64,000 nt of DNA from Chiridota heheva (GCA_020152595.1 JAIGNY010004522.1:92001-156000), one strand, 5' to 3'. Counted from the stretch's first letter, positions 42,401-57,400 are shown. Made by a program: numbers and translations. The notes: a model not told the origin generated them from the letters alone.

Positions 42401-45400
42401 AAATTAACAATAGAAGAAGTCCTTATTGTGTGGTTGGGTGGTTATTTTAATTAAGAAAAGTGGTCTCATTATTTGCTACGTTAAGTTTGCGGCTATGATT
42501 TGCTGCAACAAATTTTTAAGGAGAAGAAGGACAAGTCATGTATCACATCGGATGTTGCTTAAAAACTTTTATAGCATGATGTGAATTTAATTTAATATTC
42601 ACATTATTCTGATCATTATAAATCTAAAATAAAGCGCATCAGAAAGATAATTTTGATACTTATATTTCTGCAAATAATCATGAAAATTTAAATTAATGCA
42701 ATAGGTCTAAAGGAAATGCGAAAAATTTCAGGAATAAAATGAAGAGTATTTGGAATTATTAATTGTGAGGGTGTATCACTGAGTCACTGGAGTCCACCTG
42801 CACCCTGTGTGAAGACAATTAGCAGCCATGAAAGAAAATTGTGAAAATATAAAGAGCAGTGGTGATAAAGTCCCCATTGATTTTTAGGCAATGCCGTTCT
42901 TTTCTTTTACATCAGGAGAATTTTACTTCACGGTATTTGGTTAGAACCCTTGGCATATTGTGGATGTGCTGGCATACCACCTACGTACTAGGCTGTTGCA
43001 ATATGTAGATTATGGCGAGATTGTGAAATAACTTTTTCCATGATAACAAAAATACCTTCACTATTAAACATAAAATGATATGCAAATTTTACATGTAAAC
43101 TGCATATTACAGCAAATATTTGTGAAACAAGAGTTTCAGTAACATTTCAAATGAATGAGATTTGAACTAAATATTTGCAACATATCTGATTCTTTTGAGC
43201 TTCCTTTCGGTCGAAAGGGAGGGAGTGTGTGTGTGTGTGTGTGTCCGGAACAGACAATGGTGATCATGGCCCTCCAGTCACTTTTGTTTAGAGCTGAGCA
43301 CATTAACTTATTGTTACTTAGGCTGTTGTCGGTTGCCCACTTGTTTAAGCTTTGGACATACTGATTCTCTACCTCCTCTGCTTCTTTTGCCCTCAATTTT
43401 CCCACATACTGCAAGCTGTTCCAACCAACCCTCCCAATAAATTCCATCTGTCTCCTTCTGATGGCATTGAGTAGAGACCTGACCATACTTGAAGCTATCA
43501 GGACATCATTATTTGTTTTCCTTTCTGTCAAAGATATTTTCAACATTCTCTTAATAAACCACATTTCGTAGCTTCTGATAATTTCTTGATGTCACTCGTA
43601 ATTATCCACCATTCACAGCCATAGAGAAAAGTTGACCATACGTATGCCTTCAAGACACGGACTTTCGTGTCCATTCCAATATTTCTATTCTTCCATATTT
43701 CCATGATAATCAATATCTGAATACCCATACCATGACAGCCCTACAACATACAAACACTTGTTAAAAAAGTCAGGTTGCCTAAACAAGCCAGAAATGATAA
43801 TAACTCATTTGCATTACTTCTAAACTTTTCAGTATTAATGAAAAATGGATACAAATTGTGGTTAATATTTTAGTATAAGTGAAAGGTGGATCAGAATTGT
43901 GGCTTATATTTCAGTATTAGTGAAAAATGATTCAGAATTGTGGCTAATATTTCAGTATTAGTGAAAATTGGACCTGAATTGTGGCTACTATTTCAGTATT
44001 AGGGAAAAATGGATCAAAATTGTGGCTAATGTTTCAGTATTAGTGAAAAATGGATTAGAATTGTGGCTAATATATTTCAGTGTAAGTGAAAAATGGATCA
44101 GAATTGTGGCTAATAGTTAAGTATTAGTAAAAAATGGATCAGAATTGTGGCTAATATTTCAGTATTAGTAAAAAATGGATCAAAATTGTTGCTAATATTT
44201 CAGTATTAGTGAAAAATGGATCAGAATTGTGACTAATATTTCAGTATTAGTAAAAATGGATCAGAATTGTGGCTCATATTTCAGTATTAGTGAAAAATGG
44301 ATCAAATTGTTGGCTAATGTTTTCAGTATTAGTGAAAAATGAATCAAATGGCTCATATTTCAATTAGTGATTGTGGCTAATATTTCAGTATTAGTGAAAA
44401 TGGATCAGAATTGTGGCTAATATTTCAGTATTAGTGAAAAATGGATCAGAATTGTTGCTAATATTCCAGCATTAGTATAAAATAGATCAGAATTGTGGCT
44501 AATATTTCAGCATTAGTGAAAAATGGATCGGAATTGTGGCTAATATTTCAGTAATCATTTATTTCAGTAATAAATAAGTAATTAGATGATAGGAAAATGT
44601 TTACTTTTTTAATGAAAATACTTCTGAACGTGGTCTTTACAGTGACTACTTAATCGCTACAATGACTACTTGCAACATACACTAGCAGAAGGTGCGGGGT
44701 TTATGACATTTAATTCTATGATCCAAAATGTGGGAGGGTCCGAGGGTTATTGTAAAGTTATTTTGGGAAAATGGGGTTCGGGTCCCTACTCATCCCAACT
44801 CTTTGCGGCTATGCCAATGGGTTCACACAGTAAAACTTACCGCACACAGTGCAGTAGTTGTAGACCGGGTGGAGACTCGTAATACTCCAAGTCCTGGTGG
44901 TAGTCAAGATGAACGGAAGAGTAGGCAATATTGATGGGGTTAGGCGTGGAAACGACATCAAAAGACTGTACAGAAAAACAGAAGAACGAATTTAGAACTA
45001 TATAAACCATTTGTTTCTTTTTAAAGGATAAGTTTTGTCAGGCAAGTCCATCTAAAATGGACATAAAGTAACAGAATGGTCAAAAAAAGTATTCAAAAAT
45101 ATTCCAGATAAAGAAATAATCAAGTTTAAAGTTGTCCTATTTGTGAGAAATGACTGAAATGAGACTAGAGGTGACATCACAACCTCAGAAGTATGCATTT
45201 ATTAATAAATTATCATTCGTTTTGTGAATGAAAACTATTGGATATGTCAGAGTACCATAAGTAAAACCGATTGCTATTAAACAAAGAACTAAAACTGAGT
45301 ACTACAGAGTACTATTAAACAAGAGTTAAATTAAACAGAGTATCATTAAACAGAGTTCTAAAACAGAGTACTAAAACAGTACTAAAGCAGAGCTCTATAA

Positions 45401-48400
45401 ATACAGAGTACTAAAACAGAGTACCAAAACAGAGTACTAAAACAGAGTACTAAAACAGAGAACTAAAACAGTACTTAAGCAGAGCACTATAAAAACAAAG
45501 TACTAAAACAGACTAAAACTGAGTACTACAGAGTACTATTAAACAAGAGTTAAATTTAACAGAGTATTATTAAACAGTTCTAAAACAGAGTACTAAAACA
45601 GTACTAAAGCAGAGCACTATAAATACAGAGTACTAAAACAGAGTACCAAAACAGAGTACTAAAACAGAGAACTAAAACAGAGAACTAAAACAGTACTAAA
45701 GCAGAGCACTATAAAAACAAAGTACTAAAACAGAGTTCCAAAACAGAGCACTAAAACTAGAGTACTAAAACAGAGTCTGGAAAAAAAACCTGAAAATCTA
45801 AAGAAATTTTGAGAAATAAAGTATTTAAAACAAGTGCATAACCAGGTTATTGTGGATAGCCAGGTTACTGTGCACAGCCATATAATTGTGGACCAAAACT
45901 AGAGTACTAAAACAGAGTCTGGAGAAAAACCTCTGAATCTGAGGAATTTTTGAGAAACAAAGTATTTAATACAAGTGCATAGCCAGCTTATTGTGGACAG
46001 CCAGGTTGCTGTGAACAGCCCGGTTGCCGTGGACAGCCCGGTTGCCGTGGACAGCCCGGTTGCCGTGGACAGCCCGGTTGCCGTGGACAGCCCGGTTGCC
46101 TGGACAGCCCGGTTGCCGTGGACAACCCGGTTGCCGTGGACAACCCGGTTGCCGTGGACAGCCAGGTTGCCATGGACAGCCCGGTTACAGTGGGCAGCCC
46201 GGTTACTGTGGACAACCCAGTTACTGTGGACAACCCGGTTATTGTGGATAACGGTTACTGTGGATAACCTTGTTATTGTGGATAACCTGGTTACTGTGGT
46301 TAACCTGGTTACTGTGGATAACCTGGTTACTGTAGATAACCTTGTTATTGTAGGTAACCTTGTTATTGTGGATAACCTGGTTACTGTGGTAACCTGGTTA
46401 ATGTTGATAACCTGGTTATTGTGGATAACCTGGTTATTGTGGATAACCTGGTTAATGTGGATAACCTGGTTACTGTAGATAACCTTGTTATTGTGGATAA
46501 CCTGGTTACTGTGGATAACCTGGTTACTGTGGATAACCTAATTAATGTTGATAACCTGGTTATTGTGGATAACCTGGTTATTGTGGATAACCTGGTTATT
46601 GTGGATAACCTGGTTAATGTGGATAACCTCATTATTGTGGATAACGTGGTTATTGTGGATAACCTGGGTCTTCACAGGAAATTCCATTGTTTGCAACTGC
46701 AGATGATATATCCGTCTTGAACGTTTTGTTTTGTATGCATCTAAAATTGTTTTAAGTGAAGTATTAATGTTGCCCTATACTGTATACAAGAAATTGTGTA
46801 ATTTACTGTACCTTGGAAAGTTCTACTTATGTATGAAATGTAATCATGTTTTATATGTTTCCTCTTTGATTTTCCTCAAATGTTACTTATCCTGTTTTCA
46901 CTTTCACAACTTGTGCAACACTCATGTGATTGTTAAAGGAATCATTTCGGTGGTCAAGCAAGGTTATCTTACATGAAAGAGGACAAAATGGTGAAAGCAT
47001 TCAAAGGTTATTCTTTTAAGGAGCTATTAAAGTTTAAAGATCTGTCTCATCTGTGTAGAAATGACTGGTGTAGTGAGTCTATTATGGAAGGTTGACGCCC
47101 TCATCTCACATTTTTAACAAATGTTAATGTATCTTAAAGATATTTATTTATTTCATTTTTTTACTATATACAATACCTAATGGTTTTTAAGCCACACAAT
47201 CGTAGGACAAAATATGATAAATTACATATAGACTTTGGAGAAATCTGAGGCTGTGACATCACAATTGGTTTGATTTCACTAATTTCTACACAAATGATTC
47301 CAAACTTTAAACTTAAAGATCTCCTTAATGGAATAAGAATTTGAAAAGCTTTCTTCACTGCTTTGTATCTTTTTGAGTCTTCTTTCATATAAGATGAACT
47401 TGCTACACAACTGAACTAATCCTTTAAATAATCTTGTAAATATGTTTTTAAATAATCTTGTCAGTATGTTTATCGGCATAAATTATTTTGTTAATGCTTT
47501 TGATGCTGATGTACAAAGATGGAAATAAATTGTTGTCATTGTCATTCTAGAACACCAAATATATGAATGAAATGACTAAACACAATGCTACTAAAACAGT
47601 TTAAAAATTAATTATCAAACCAAAAACTTTTTCAAACTACTTATCAATCCTCTCCAAATATCTATATACATTATTTAAATATCAGTCTGATAAAATGCAA
47701 CTAAAAAACAAACACACACATAAATAAATGAGTATGTATTCAAACAAGTCTGGGTGATTGAAGATAAAAGTACAATTTTAATTAGCGGCTCATAACAAAT
47801 CACAATGACACCGTATCTATTACTATCATGACACTGAGCTTCAAAAATGCTTAGGTGCACTCTCTAAGTACACTTAAACCCACTAAATTTAGGTAGAAAT
47901 TCTGCTAGAAAATCATTTTCAGTATGCTTGGTAATGTACGTTAGTATGAATTAACCTTTCCAGGTTTCCAAATAGGCCATGTCCACCATAGCAACGCGGT
48001 AACTATGTAGGGCAAACAAACCTCAAATCTGCAATTGTGCACTACCAATGCGTTGCCATTTAAAGATTTGCGATACCTGCCGCAAGCTTTGTTACATTCA
48101 TGGCACAAATTTTGTTGATTTTTGATTCTTATTTGAAAACTCTTGCATCCCTGGTCATGACACTCTTAGAAATGGCAAGATAAATTCCTTAACAATTCAT
48201 TCCCTGATTGAAAATAAAAAACCATCCTTAGAGGCTAAAATTTGAGGCTATTCTGAATGCCATGTTACAGAGCCATTTCTTTTTTTGCAGCCTCCATCAA
48301 ATTCAATGAGGTATTAATTAATGACTAAAAAATGGTCAACCTATTTTCACCGTAAATTTCAGATTTGTTGATGATCAGATGTAAACAGTATAATTTAACT

Positions 48401-51400
48401 TAATTTTGTTAATAAAAAACAACAACCAGTTTCATTTTTAAGGCCTCAAATGGTAACTCAAATTTTCCCTGGTTTGCCCCACAAGGAGAAAAGTATTTGA
48501 ATATTCTCAAGGAATTTATCTTTACAATTTCTATGAGTTTCATGACCAGTAATGCACAAGGTTTTTAAATAATAAAAAATCAAATAAATTTGAGGTCTGT
48601 CCTATGCAGCCTAACACTAATGACCCCTATAATTGCCATTTCAAGCGTGGCCTATAGAGCCAAACAGTAGCTAACTTGCTTTTAAAATATATTAATTACC
48701 ATAAAAGTTAGAAAAAACGTCATCAAAATTAGAAAAAGATTTGAGCATGATTTTACCATGTTTTGAAATCTAAGGCATCTATATACAAATTTTATGGAAT
48801 CTAGTATTACCAAGGGCGTAACTTGACTTCGAGGCCAGGGAAGGGAGGGGGAAGGGGGGGGGGGGTACAAGTCAAATTTGCCGAACAAAAACTTTCATTT
48901 GCCCGACGAACATTTGCATTTGCCAGAATTTAAAAAAAAGATATACATGTGTCTATATACAATCACACAATATAGAACAGTTGGGGACAGATCAATCCCT
49001 CCTCCCTACCACCAATGCAGTCAAAGTGAAGTGTCAAATGTGGTACTGCATAATACCAGAGCCTATAGGGCAAAGCCTAGAGGATTTCTTGTTTTTGATG
49101 CTCCAAAGTGGCTGAAAATCAACACAAAAGTTTGATAATTTGATTGATGAAAAGAAGACAATTTTCATTCTTATGTTAAATTCTACTCAGATAATCATTT
49201 GGGTTACCATTTCTAAACAGGCAGAGGGGAAGTTGTCTCTGAAAATTGAGTAAATTCGGGCAAAATTGTGGGGCTCATCGGCAAAGCCTTGCAATTAGCT
49301 TGGGTCCAGGGGCAAAGCCCCGGAAGCTCTGAAGATTTCTTGATTTTTATGCCCCACAATGGTTTAAAATCAGCACAAATTTCCCAAATGTAAGTAAACA
49401 GAAGATAATTTCAGATTCTACTGTTAATATCTACTCGCATTAAAAGAGAACCATTTTGAAACAGGCAGAAGAAAAATACTTGTACATATTTTAAAGAAAA
49501 CCAAAAAAAAGATTATCATAACACTTTTTTTAGTAAATATTTAGTTAATCTTTTTTCCAGTGTAAAGTGAAATTTAGCAAAAAAAGGCATTTTTGCAAAA
49601 ATTAATTACGCAATGAGGTAAAAATTACAATATTTTAATTCCGCAATTAACTGGTTAAAGAAACATGAAAACAGTAAGAAGTCCTACAAAATCATCCAAT
49701 CATCCATCTCACCCTAATCTCCTTGAAGCTTGTTAAGGAGTTATTTGGAATTATCAATGCGTTGGCCTTTCTATGTAAATATTTTCTTTTTCTTTTTCTG
49801 AGTGTTATATTGACGTCCAGTAGAAGTTTAAAATTTTTTTTTTTTTCAATGGAACTCTAAATTCAAATATTAACTACTGTACATGAACAATTAAACTGTT
49901 TCAAATGTGAAATTTGCTGTCAACTTCAATTTTCAAAAATTTCAACTCTATGATGAAATAACTCCCTTTTGGAGGAATGGTTCATCAATCATTCTTAGGC
50001 ATTGCACAAATTCCACCAGGCATATAATGCATATTTATTCTTAGAGTTAGCCAAGGACTAATCTGATTCTGCTTCACTGTGAAGCAGGCATGTGGCTTCA
50101 GCTACAGATGAATGACCTATTGTGTACATTGTAATAGTAGCTTGTTGCTGGCAAGTGAACCGTGGAGAAGCTCTCAGGCGAGATGTGGTTGTGTAGAGTG
50201 TAACAATAGCTAATTGCTAGCAAGTGAACTGTAAAGGGGGTCTCGGGTTGGAAGGTGTGGATTATCCCTGATTTTGAGGAAATCAGGGGTGTCGGGTTGG
50301 AGGGGTCAAAGGGAAAAAAATTCTTAATGTCTATAATTGTTGTGTGGGTCCTTCTTACATAAGTAAGAATAACTTACATTTCCATACAGAGTTGGCATAA
50401 CTCCCCCAAGCATGTTCAAAACCTGAAATAGAATGAAAACGAAAACATGAGTGACAGTGACACAGTTTTCAATAAAACAAAGTGGTATAATCATTTCTCA
50501 TTCGAATCTTTCTCAATACAGTTCTTTTTAAGAATGTCAATGAACAAAGAAATCCATATGGCCTCTGCTTTTGATGCCCTACTGATAGCTAGTAATTCAC
50601 TGTTGAGTTACACGTAAACCATACCCAGAGAAAAATTCCACTTGAGGCCAGTTGGGATTTTCAACTGGAATTTAGTTGGGAATTCCAAATGGGATGCACT
50701 GGTCACAACTTGGATTAAATATTTCCAACTGAGATGAAGTGGTCCCAACTTGAATTAAACAAATTCCCAACTGGAATGAACTTGTCTTAACTGGCCTTTA
50801 CTGGGATTGAACATGGACTAGTTCACCCAAGCCGGGGATTTTCTGAAATTCTGGTCAAAAAATTCCTAGTTGGCTAAGTCCCGACTGGAATTTTCTCCCG
50901 GGTAGGCAACAAAGTTTATGATACAGGCCCTTCTTTGCTCTTCTTGAAGATAATCAATTCAAAAGTTAAATCCATATCCAGGCCATGAAGGCCCAAAAGA
51001 CTGGTACTTATCCATGGTTCCTGTGGTGCAAGTGGATAAGAGTCAATGACTCTTTCTGTATGGGACACAAGTCCATCATAGGTTAACTTCCCAGAAATTA
51101 TGGTACTCATTTGACAGCTGAGAGGACTTAAGAAATGGGAATAAAGTGTCTTGCTCGATGACACAGCACACCAATACCTTTGAAATACAAGTTTCTCTAC
51201 AATTGGGACATTTCACTTCTACTTAAAGACTTTTTCTTGAAGAAAGCTGATCAGAGGACAATTTTCTCTTACACGAGAATTCTTATCCTACCACAAAACT
51301 AGCAAGTTAGGGCTGTAAGGAAGAATTGTGTATGCGTTCTCACAGGGGTACCAATATCATAGCTATCTGAATTAATAACCTATCTTAAAAATATATGAAT

Positions 51401-54400
51401 AATAATCTTATGCGCATCTCTCTTTATAGGAATATTCCCGTGAATTTCTGTTTCAAACAACATTTTTTTTCGTTATATGGAAATACATAAAAATGGTCTT
51501 TTATCTGCCTTTATGACATCACACTATACACCGCAAGCTCACACTGCTGAAAACTGTAAAACGTAGACATCAACATGTTTGTACACCGATTGTTTCTTTA
51601 ATCATCCTCTGACCTATATACAAACATGAACTTTCACAGAAGTATCTCTCATAGTGTTCTCACATGGGTATCAATATCATAGCTACTCAAATTGATGAAA
51701 TATCACACACAATTTGAGGATATTCTGTTGAGCATCTGGCTTTAAGTTCTGATCAGAAATTTAAAGGCAGTTCACACATGATGCTTGGTAAAACTTACTT
51801 TTGTAAGTGAATCATCTTTAGTTGGTATATTCTTAACAATATTTACTCCAAAAACGTCTAAATTTTGCATCCATCTAAAGATAGGGTTAAAGTATGAAGA
51901 AACAAAATTAAATGATTAATCTTCAGTTTGTGAAATAATTTTAACACAGTATAATTAAAATAATTATTGGAAAATCAAATCTTTGTTTTTGTCAAAACAT
52001 ATTCGAATTAAGCATTAGCAAAAGGTAAATTTGATTGGCGTAAAGCTTTTTTTTCATACAAAGGAACTTTGTCAAATGAAAGATAACCTTTTGACCTCTT
52101 TTTTGTTTTCCTCAGTGGCCAGAAACTGTGCATCACAATATCAGAGCCTCACTCCAATCAATCTGGAACACAACTGATTAAACTTTGAACTCTTAAGAAA
52201 ATTTTAGCTATTCTATCAGGCAAGTCCTGAAAACCAGCCATGCCCTTAAATCCTCTCCAAAAAAAAAAATGTTCCTCGCTATGCTACCAATCAAAACAGT
52301 TCAGAGTGTACTTCTGGCGTACCAGCTATTTTCAAAATCTTTCTCTAAATACCCTCTGTGCAATTACGTTCTGATAAGTTAGTTAGTTCAATCCATCCCA
52401 GTCATTAGGCCAATAGGGCCAGTACTTATCCTGGTTTCCATGACACAAACGGATGAGAGCACATGACTTCTGCTGGACATGACGGCAGTCCATCGCAGAT
52501 TATCTCCCCAGAAGTGCTGGTACTCATTTCACAGCTGAGTGGACTGCAGCAAGTAGAGTACAGCATTTCACAGGTGAGTGGACTGCAGCAAGTAAAGCAT
52601 TTCACAGCTGAGTGGACTGCAACAAGTATAGTGCCTTACTTGAGGGCACAATGCAGCACTCACGACGGGAATCAAACCCAGTACCTTTCGCATAAGAGCG
52701 CAACTCCTTAACCACGGCACCTCATGTACGTTCTTATAAATCAAGATGAAAAAAAATCAAACTCACTGAAAACGGTGATCACCAGAATGACTTATGTCAT
52801 TGTAGTCAAACTCAGACAGTGAACCCTACAGTGTAGAAGAAATGTTATGACTCATCAATATGTTGAAGAATAATAATAATTTAAATACGAAAAACCCCAC
52901 AATGATGGTTGCTTTTTGTCACAGATTAAAATATATTTTCTTGTTTAATATGTTAAAAAAGTAGTAAAGGCAATACCTTAAGTTGACCTAAATTCAATGA
53001 AATACAAATCTATAGGACTGAATTTGTTTACAACATATTTATTGCAAGTGAGTTAGGTACACTTTTTCAAACAGTGTAGAAGGACGCGAGGGGAGGGGTT
53101 CAGATAGTGGGGGTGGGGTATTGGACACTAGGGTCATCAAAGAAATTACACAAATATCCGAAGAAGTGCCAACTTACTAAAAAGTAAAGAAGTCGGATAA
53201 AAGAACAAATACAAATTTACAGCACTTACTATTTTTACAAAATATTTATTGCAAATGCGTTAGGTATGCTTTCTCAAACAGTGTACCAGTAAAAAAGGAA
53301 AATAGAAATGAATATCTCTATAAAATAAAAGGAGTTACTTTATAGGGGAAAAATAACTCCTTGGGACAGTAAACTGAAGACTAACACAAAATGGACAAGA
53401 TTTCCTTGAATGTGTTCAATTTGAAGCAAAATCTATCTTGAAATTACAAATTCTCGATTACAATCAAATCGTAAGATGCGGATCATTTGTCCGTGTAAAA
53501 TAATCAAGCTACATCACCTTTAAATATTGGACATCCCTGAGTTGACTTTTGATGGCAAGATCTTCTTCTGAGTAACTGTTTCTCTTGAGCCAATGAACAG
53601 GATGGATACTGACGTGATCTACTTCGTTGTAATGCACATGGACAAGATGGACACCTGTACAATCAAAGAGAGGGATAATTCATGAGAACAAAGGAACTAG
53701 TTGTGGTCAAACAAGTGTTTTATAAGAAAGGTTTTTTTTTTATAATTAAACAAAATGGTGAAGAAACTACTTGAGTATCTTACTCCATTAAGTTTTTTAA
53801 GTTCTGTCTTCTTTGTGTAGAAATGACTGAAATCAGACTAGTTGTGATGTCACATACTCTCGTTCCCAGTCTTTTATATGTATTTTAATATATTGGTTCC
53901 CATGATTGTGAAACTCATTATTTCAGGAAAGTACTACATATAATCTGTTAAATAAAATGACTATTATTTACTACCTGAGGAAACTTGGGAAAAAAAATCA
54001 ATTAGTAAACTTAAATATTTCCTTAACTGAATAAGATATTGAAGCAGGGTTAAAAAATTACAAAAAAAAAGTCACTAGCCAAACTTGGAAAGGCTTAAAT
54101 AAGTGTGGCGAGTACCACAGTATATTATCATATTTTTACCCAACGCAATTATTTTTGCTCGCATATGGCGAGTAGGCGAGTGGTTTTTCCAAGCCTGTAT
54201 TAAAGTAGTTCGCACATCAATACCACAGAGTTTGGTAGTGTTCATTAAATGTCCTGTTAATATTCCAGGATTTAGATATGTATCTAACTTTTTATAAGTT
54301 GATCTCTTGAAAGAGATTCAACAGGAAAAATCATGCACTTCTGTGGTATCATTTCTATGTGTATACAAGGTGTTGCAGAAGAGAATTTACTTTCCTGAAT

Positions 54401-57400
54401 TTCTATGTGTAAACAATGTGTTGCAGAAGAGAATTTACTTTCCTGAATTTCTGCAGAATATTTGGTGAAATTTGTTCTTCAAATTGTGAGTATATGTGAT
54501 ACTTAAACGTATATGGACAAGTGGAGACTTTACATTTGAACACCAGATAGAGCTTTAAAATATGAACAGAACAGTCCTAAACTTATGTGAAAATTCAGCC
54601 CCTGTAGTTTGAAGAATTTTTCATTTATGGAGAAGTTGTTATGTATGGAAGGGAAGATAGTTCAAATTTTTTTAATGTAATATCTAGAATGGATTAGTTC
54701 AGGGGTCAAGCATGTCTATTTTATATAAAAGAGGACTTCAACAGAAACAAAATGGTGAAAAAGAATTCAAAATCTTATTCCACTAAGGAGATATTTATTT
54801 AAGTTTGGTATCATTTGTATAAAAACGACTGAAATCAGACTAGTTGTGATGTCATAGCCTCAGATTTCTCAAAGTTTTTATTTATTCTATCATAATTTGT
54901 CCTGCGATTTTGTGGCTTAAAAACCGTGAGATATGTCAAAAAAGTAGTAAAACTGATCTAGGAAGGGTATTTATAATATACTACCTGAAGATAGTTTGAA
55001 GAAAAATAATTTAAATAGTAAAAAAATTAAATAAACTTTCTTAAAAATACATAAAGACTTTGAGAAATCTGAGGCTATGATGTCACAACTAGTCTGATTT
55101 CAGTCATTTCTACAGAAATGATACTAAACTTTAAAACTTGAATATCTCTTAACAGAATAACAAATTTCAATGTTTTTCTTAAAGTCCTCTTCATAAAGAT
55201 GGCCATGCTTGACCATTGAAATAATCATTTAATTTTTGTGCTGAATTTCATTAAATGAAAATCATCATATTGTTTTCTCCTGCTAAATTTTAAACGAATA
55301 TTCCCATGAATTTTTATTTTCATATATATGATAGAGGACTATTACAGAAACAAATTAGTGTAAAAATCATTTTGATATCTAATTCTGATTTCCCCAGTGT
55401 GCTGAAAAGTGACCCTGCAGTGTAATGTGTAAACTGCAGATCCAAAACTATGTTTATGTATTTCTTTGAAAATTAATTGCCTGTTTCCAATTTATGGGAA
55501 ACATTTTTTGTTTAATTATTAAGGTAGGGATTTCCCCAGTGAGCTGAAAAGTGACCCTGCAGTGCAATGTGTAAACTGCAGATCCAAAACTATGTTTATG
55601 TATTTCTTTGAAAATTAATTGCCCGTTTTAAAATTATGGCAAACCTTTTTTGTTTAATTATTAAGGTGGGGTATAACATGTCCTTTGGAAGAACAAGATC
55701 TGCCCATCTGCTTATGTACCTTACATATTAAATGACAGAAAAATACATTCTTATTTTCTAGAAATACATAAAGAATCATCTTGGATCTGCATTGATGACA
55801 TCGCATTTTATACCGCAAGGTCACTTTTTAAAGTCACTTTTCCTTAATCTTTGAAAATGCAATAACTCCTAAACCAAAGAAGATATAAACATGATTTTTA
55901 TACCATTTTCTTTAGTTCATAGCCTATCATATTATATAAAAGTGAAAATTCATGAAAATATTTCTTTAATAAAGGGTATGATGGAGTTTTAAAACCTATT
56001 GACCATGTTCAATTGTTCCTGTTCAACTAGCTAACATTGGTGGAGAATTGATATTAAGCACAAGTTCTTGCTACCTGTCCATAAGATTTTTAATGTGTTC
56101 TGACTGAAAAATGGCATTAAGAATTTATATCCCTCGGGCCCCTCCAACCCGACACCCTCGGTTTTCTCAAAATCAGGGGTAATTAACACCTTCCAACCCG
56201 AGAGCCTCTCCACAGTTTACTTGCTAGCAACCAGCTATTGTTACACCGTACACAGCACAGGGTAATCCACACTTTCCAACCCAATAGCTTCTTCACCGTT
56301 CACTTGCTAGCAACCAGTTATTGTTACACCATACACAACACAGGGTAATCCACACCTTCCAACCCAAGAGCCTCTCCACAGTTCACTTGCTAGCAATCAG
56401 CTATTGTTACATCATACACAACACAGGGGTAATCCACACCTTCCAACCAAAAATTAAGCCTCATCACAGTTCACTTGCTAGCAGCCAGCTATTGTTACAC
56501 TGTACAAAACAGGCCATTTATCTGGGGCTGAAGCCACAAGCCTGCTTTGCAGTGAAGTGGAACAGATTAGTCCTTGGCTGATCCTGAAAATAAATATGCA
56601 TTATATGCCTGGAGGAATTTGCGCAATGCCCATGAATGATTGATGGATTATTCCTCCCATAAAGAGAGTTATTTCATTATGGATGGCAAGTACTAACAAG
56701 ATATATCACACAAAATATGCAAATGATTAACAAAACGAATAAACAATTAACAAAAAGGATTAAATAACAGAGAACAATCTAAGATTAACATTCTTGGAAA
56801 GCAAAACCAAAAAGAGAAGACTTTTTGTCACTGAATAAAAATTAATATCAATAAGGCAGAATCCTCCTGTTATTTTGCGATGATGACTTTCAGACTTTCA
56901 ATCAACACTTAATAGAATTCAAACAGAACAAATATAAGATGCATGATAAAATAACCATCCTTACAAGAAATGGTCCATCAATCATTCATGGGTTTTGCAC
57001 AAAGTCCTCCCAAGCATATAAGGTATATTTGTATTTAGGCTCTGCCAAGGACTAATCTGATTCGCATCACTGACAGTAGTTATGTGGCATGAGCCCAAGA
57101 TGATTGACCTATTGTGTACAGTGTAACAGTAGCTGGTTGCTAACAAGTGAACTGTGAATTGACTATAAAGATAAGATGTTGTCAGTTAAGAAGGTATAGA
57201 TTACCCCTGTGTTGTGCATGGTGTAACAATAGCTGGATGCTAGTCAATGAGTTGTGAAGAGTCTCTCGGGTTAAATGGTGTGGATTACCCCTGATTTTGA
57301 GAAAATCAGGGGTGTCGGGTTGGAGGGGTCTAGGGGCCAAAAATTCTTATTGGATATAAACATGTCTTATGCTTTTCTATCAATCTGATATACGATGAGC

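Noticed and set aside
43795-44565. CRISPR-like array
   Set aside because: Regular tandem repeats without unique spacers in an animal genome; it is a minisatellite. The same applies to the arrays at 25637 and 45262.
45975-46720. Frames of 81-167 codons with W-T-x-R-L-P or D-N-L-V-I-V repeats
   Set aside because: An 18-base tandem unit keeps several frames open on both strands by arithmetic; no start context or non-repeat domain.
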